Shown here: positions 19,591 through 20,062 of the stretch, in pieces
Numbering within the stretch: position 1 is the first letter of the stretch
How the letters are laid out: each line of letters begins with the position of its first letter
IMG/VR virus record: IMGVR_UViG_3300032311_000838
Location: 1-20,062 of that record
Reading direction: 5' to 3' (one strand)
Source of the DNA: a virus
DNA: 20,062 nucleotides
The notes under the pieces: model-generated
What the model saw: the letters and a program-made list of their open reading frames with translations, nothing else
The model's database searches: none
What the model was told of the DNA's origin: nothing
Position numbers and translations under genes: made by a program

Positions 19591-20062
19591 ATTAATCCAT
19601 GAGCTCATAACCAATAAGGAGTATAAATCTATAGCTCTCAAAATTGGGGGCTCTATGGGGGATGATCTTTGGCAGGAGTTTATGCTAATGATCTGCAGCA
19701 AGGATGAGGCATATCTAGATAATCTAGCAGAGGGTAAATACTTTAAATTTTGGGCTGTTAGATCTCTCAGTAACATGATGAGTAAAACAGGATCAGTAGG
19801 AAAAAAGTATAGGCTGTATGATATTTGCATAGAGATTAATGAGGCTCATTTAAAAGAGGATAATAGCTATAATCATGAGATAGATATACTCTATCCTCAG
19901 GTAATAGATGCATTGAATAGCGAGCTATTTAGTAACTATGAGAGAAAGCTACTGAATAAATACATTGAATTAAATCAGAATGTATCAGAGCTGCATAGAA
20001 TAACTAATATACCTCGCAGGAGTATATACAATAGCATCAAAGTAATTAAGATAAAACTAAAA
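19583..20062 (+). CDS. Sigma-70-like / HTH protein, open at window end
   Basis: A frame from ATG 19583 to the window end (160 codons, no stop). Residues 4-60 include LIHELITNKEYKSIALKIGG, DDLWQEFMLMI and KFWAVRSLSNMM, the layout of the region-2-like part of sigma-like proteins of Bacteroidota phages. Residues about 118-160 (YERKLLNKYIELNQNVSELH, then IPRRSIYNSIKVIKIKLK) form a region-4-like helix-turn-helix. Such proteins often lie just upstream of the terminase in this group and may act as a late-gene sigma factor or a small-terminase-like DNA-binding protein. The antisense frame over this area is a shadow. It overlaps the holin-like gene by 8 bases. Confidence 0.68.
   Translation, partial: MHKLIHELITNKEYKSIALKIGGSMGDDLWQEFMLMICSKDEAYLDNLAEGKYFKFWAVRSLSNMMSKTGSVGKKYRLYDICIEINEAHLKEDNSYNHEIDILYPQVIDALNSELFSNYERKLLNKYIELNQNVSELHRITNIPRRSIYNSIKVIKIKLK

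Noticed and set aside
19519-19830. Minus-strand frame of 103 residues near the right end
   Set aside because: Opposes the holin-like gene and the sigma-like frame, whose plus-strand codons and helix-turn-helix pattern are convincing.
1-20062. tRNA genes, CRISPR arrays, insertion sequences, reverse transcriptase with diversity-generating repeats
   Set aside because: No cloverleaf with a GGTTCGA-type loop, no regularly spaced repeats with unique spacers, no transposase or reverse transcriptase motifs were found by eye on either strand.

Overview
The window is a densely packed, one-directional stretch of a tailed-phage genome from a host in the Bacteroidota, probably Flavobacteriia. All 41 genes I accept, plus one weak candidate, lie on the plus strand. 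The host assignment rests on three things. Several intergenic regions carry the Bacteroidota-type -7 box TAnnTTTG. Almost no gene has a Shine-Dalgarno sequence. Many proteins belong to families I know mainly from Bacteroidota phages: a tape-measure C-terminus, an XkdF-like protease, a DUF6712-like connector, a sigma-like protein and DUF3310. A tape-measure protein and a putative tail-tube protein without a sheath gene suggest a siphovirus. No integrase, repressor, tRNA, CRISPR array or insertion sequence was seen. The large terminase and DNA polymerase are not in the window.

Layout. Bases 1-124 are a perfect palindrome, probably an assembly or amplification artefact at a contig end, and they run into the 3' part of a tape-measure gene. 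Bases 924-9198 hold the virion genes in an unusual order: tape measure (3' part), prohead protease, scaffold-like protein, major capsid protein, putative tail tube, a small protein, portal, connector, neck/tail-completion protein, tail fibre. Two hairpin terminators separate the capsid, tail-tube and portal transcripts. Bases 9203-10179 hold a small protein, a likely one-gene (unimolecular) spanin and a HAD phosphatase. A terminator and a strong promoter (10265-10294) then open the early/replication half. It contains small unknown genes, an HNH endonuclease, a helix-turn-helix protein, an ERF single-strand annealing protein, a winged-helix replication-initiator-like protein with iteron-like repeats inside its gene, a DUF1064 nuclease, many small unknown genes and a metallophosphoesterase. 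From 18544 the window returns to lysis functions (M15 peptidase endolysin, a 26-residue membrane peptide, a holin-like protein) with DUF3310 between them. It ends in an open sigma-factor-like gene.

How the parts fit together. The ERF protein, initiator-like protein, DUF1064 nuclease and HNH enzyme point to a recombination/replication module. The protease, scaffold, capsid, portal and connectors build the head, and the tape measure, tube, neck protein and fibre build the tail. The endolysin, holin candidate(s) and spanin together would open a Gram-negative envelope, although the spanin lies about 9 kb from the others in this linear view.

Genome-wide oddities. None of the 40 accepted genes with a visible stop ends in TAG; all use TAA or TGA. 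Codon choice strongly favours GAG, CAG and CTA in an AT-rich genome, with the major capsid gene a clear exception. A 13-base leader (AAACCTAAAACCT, or a close variant) directly precedes the first gene of several transcription units.
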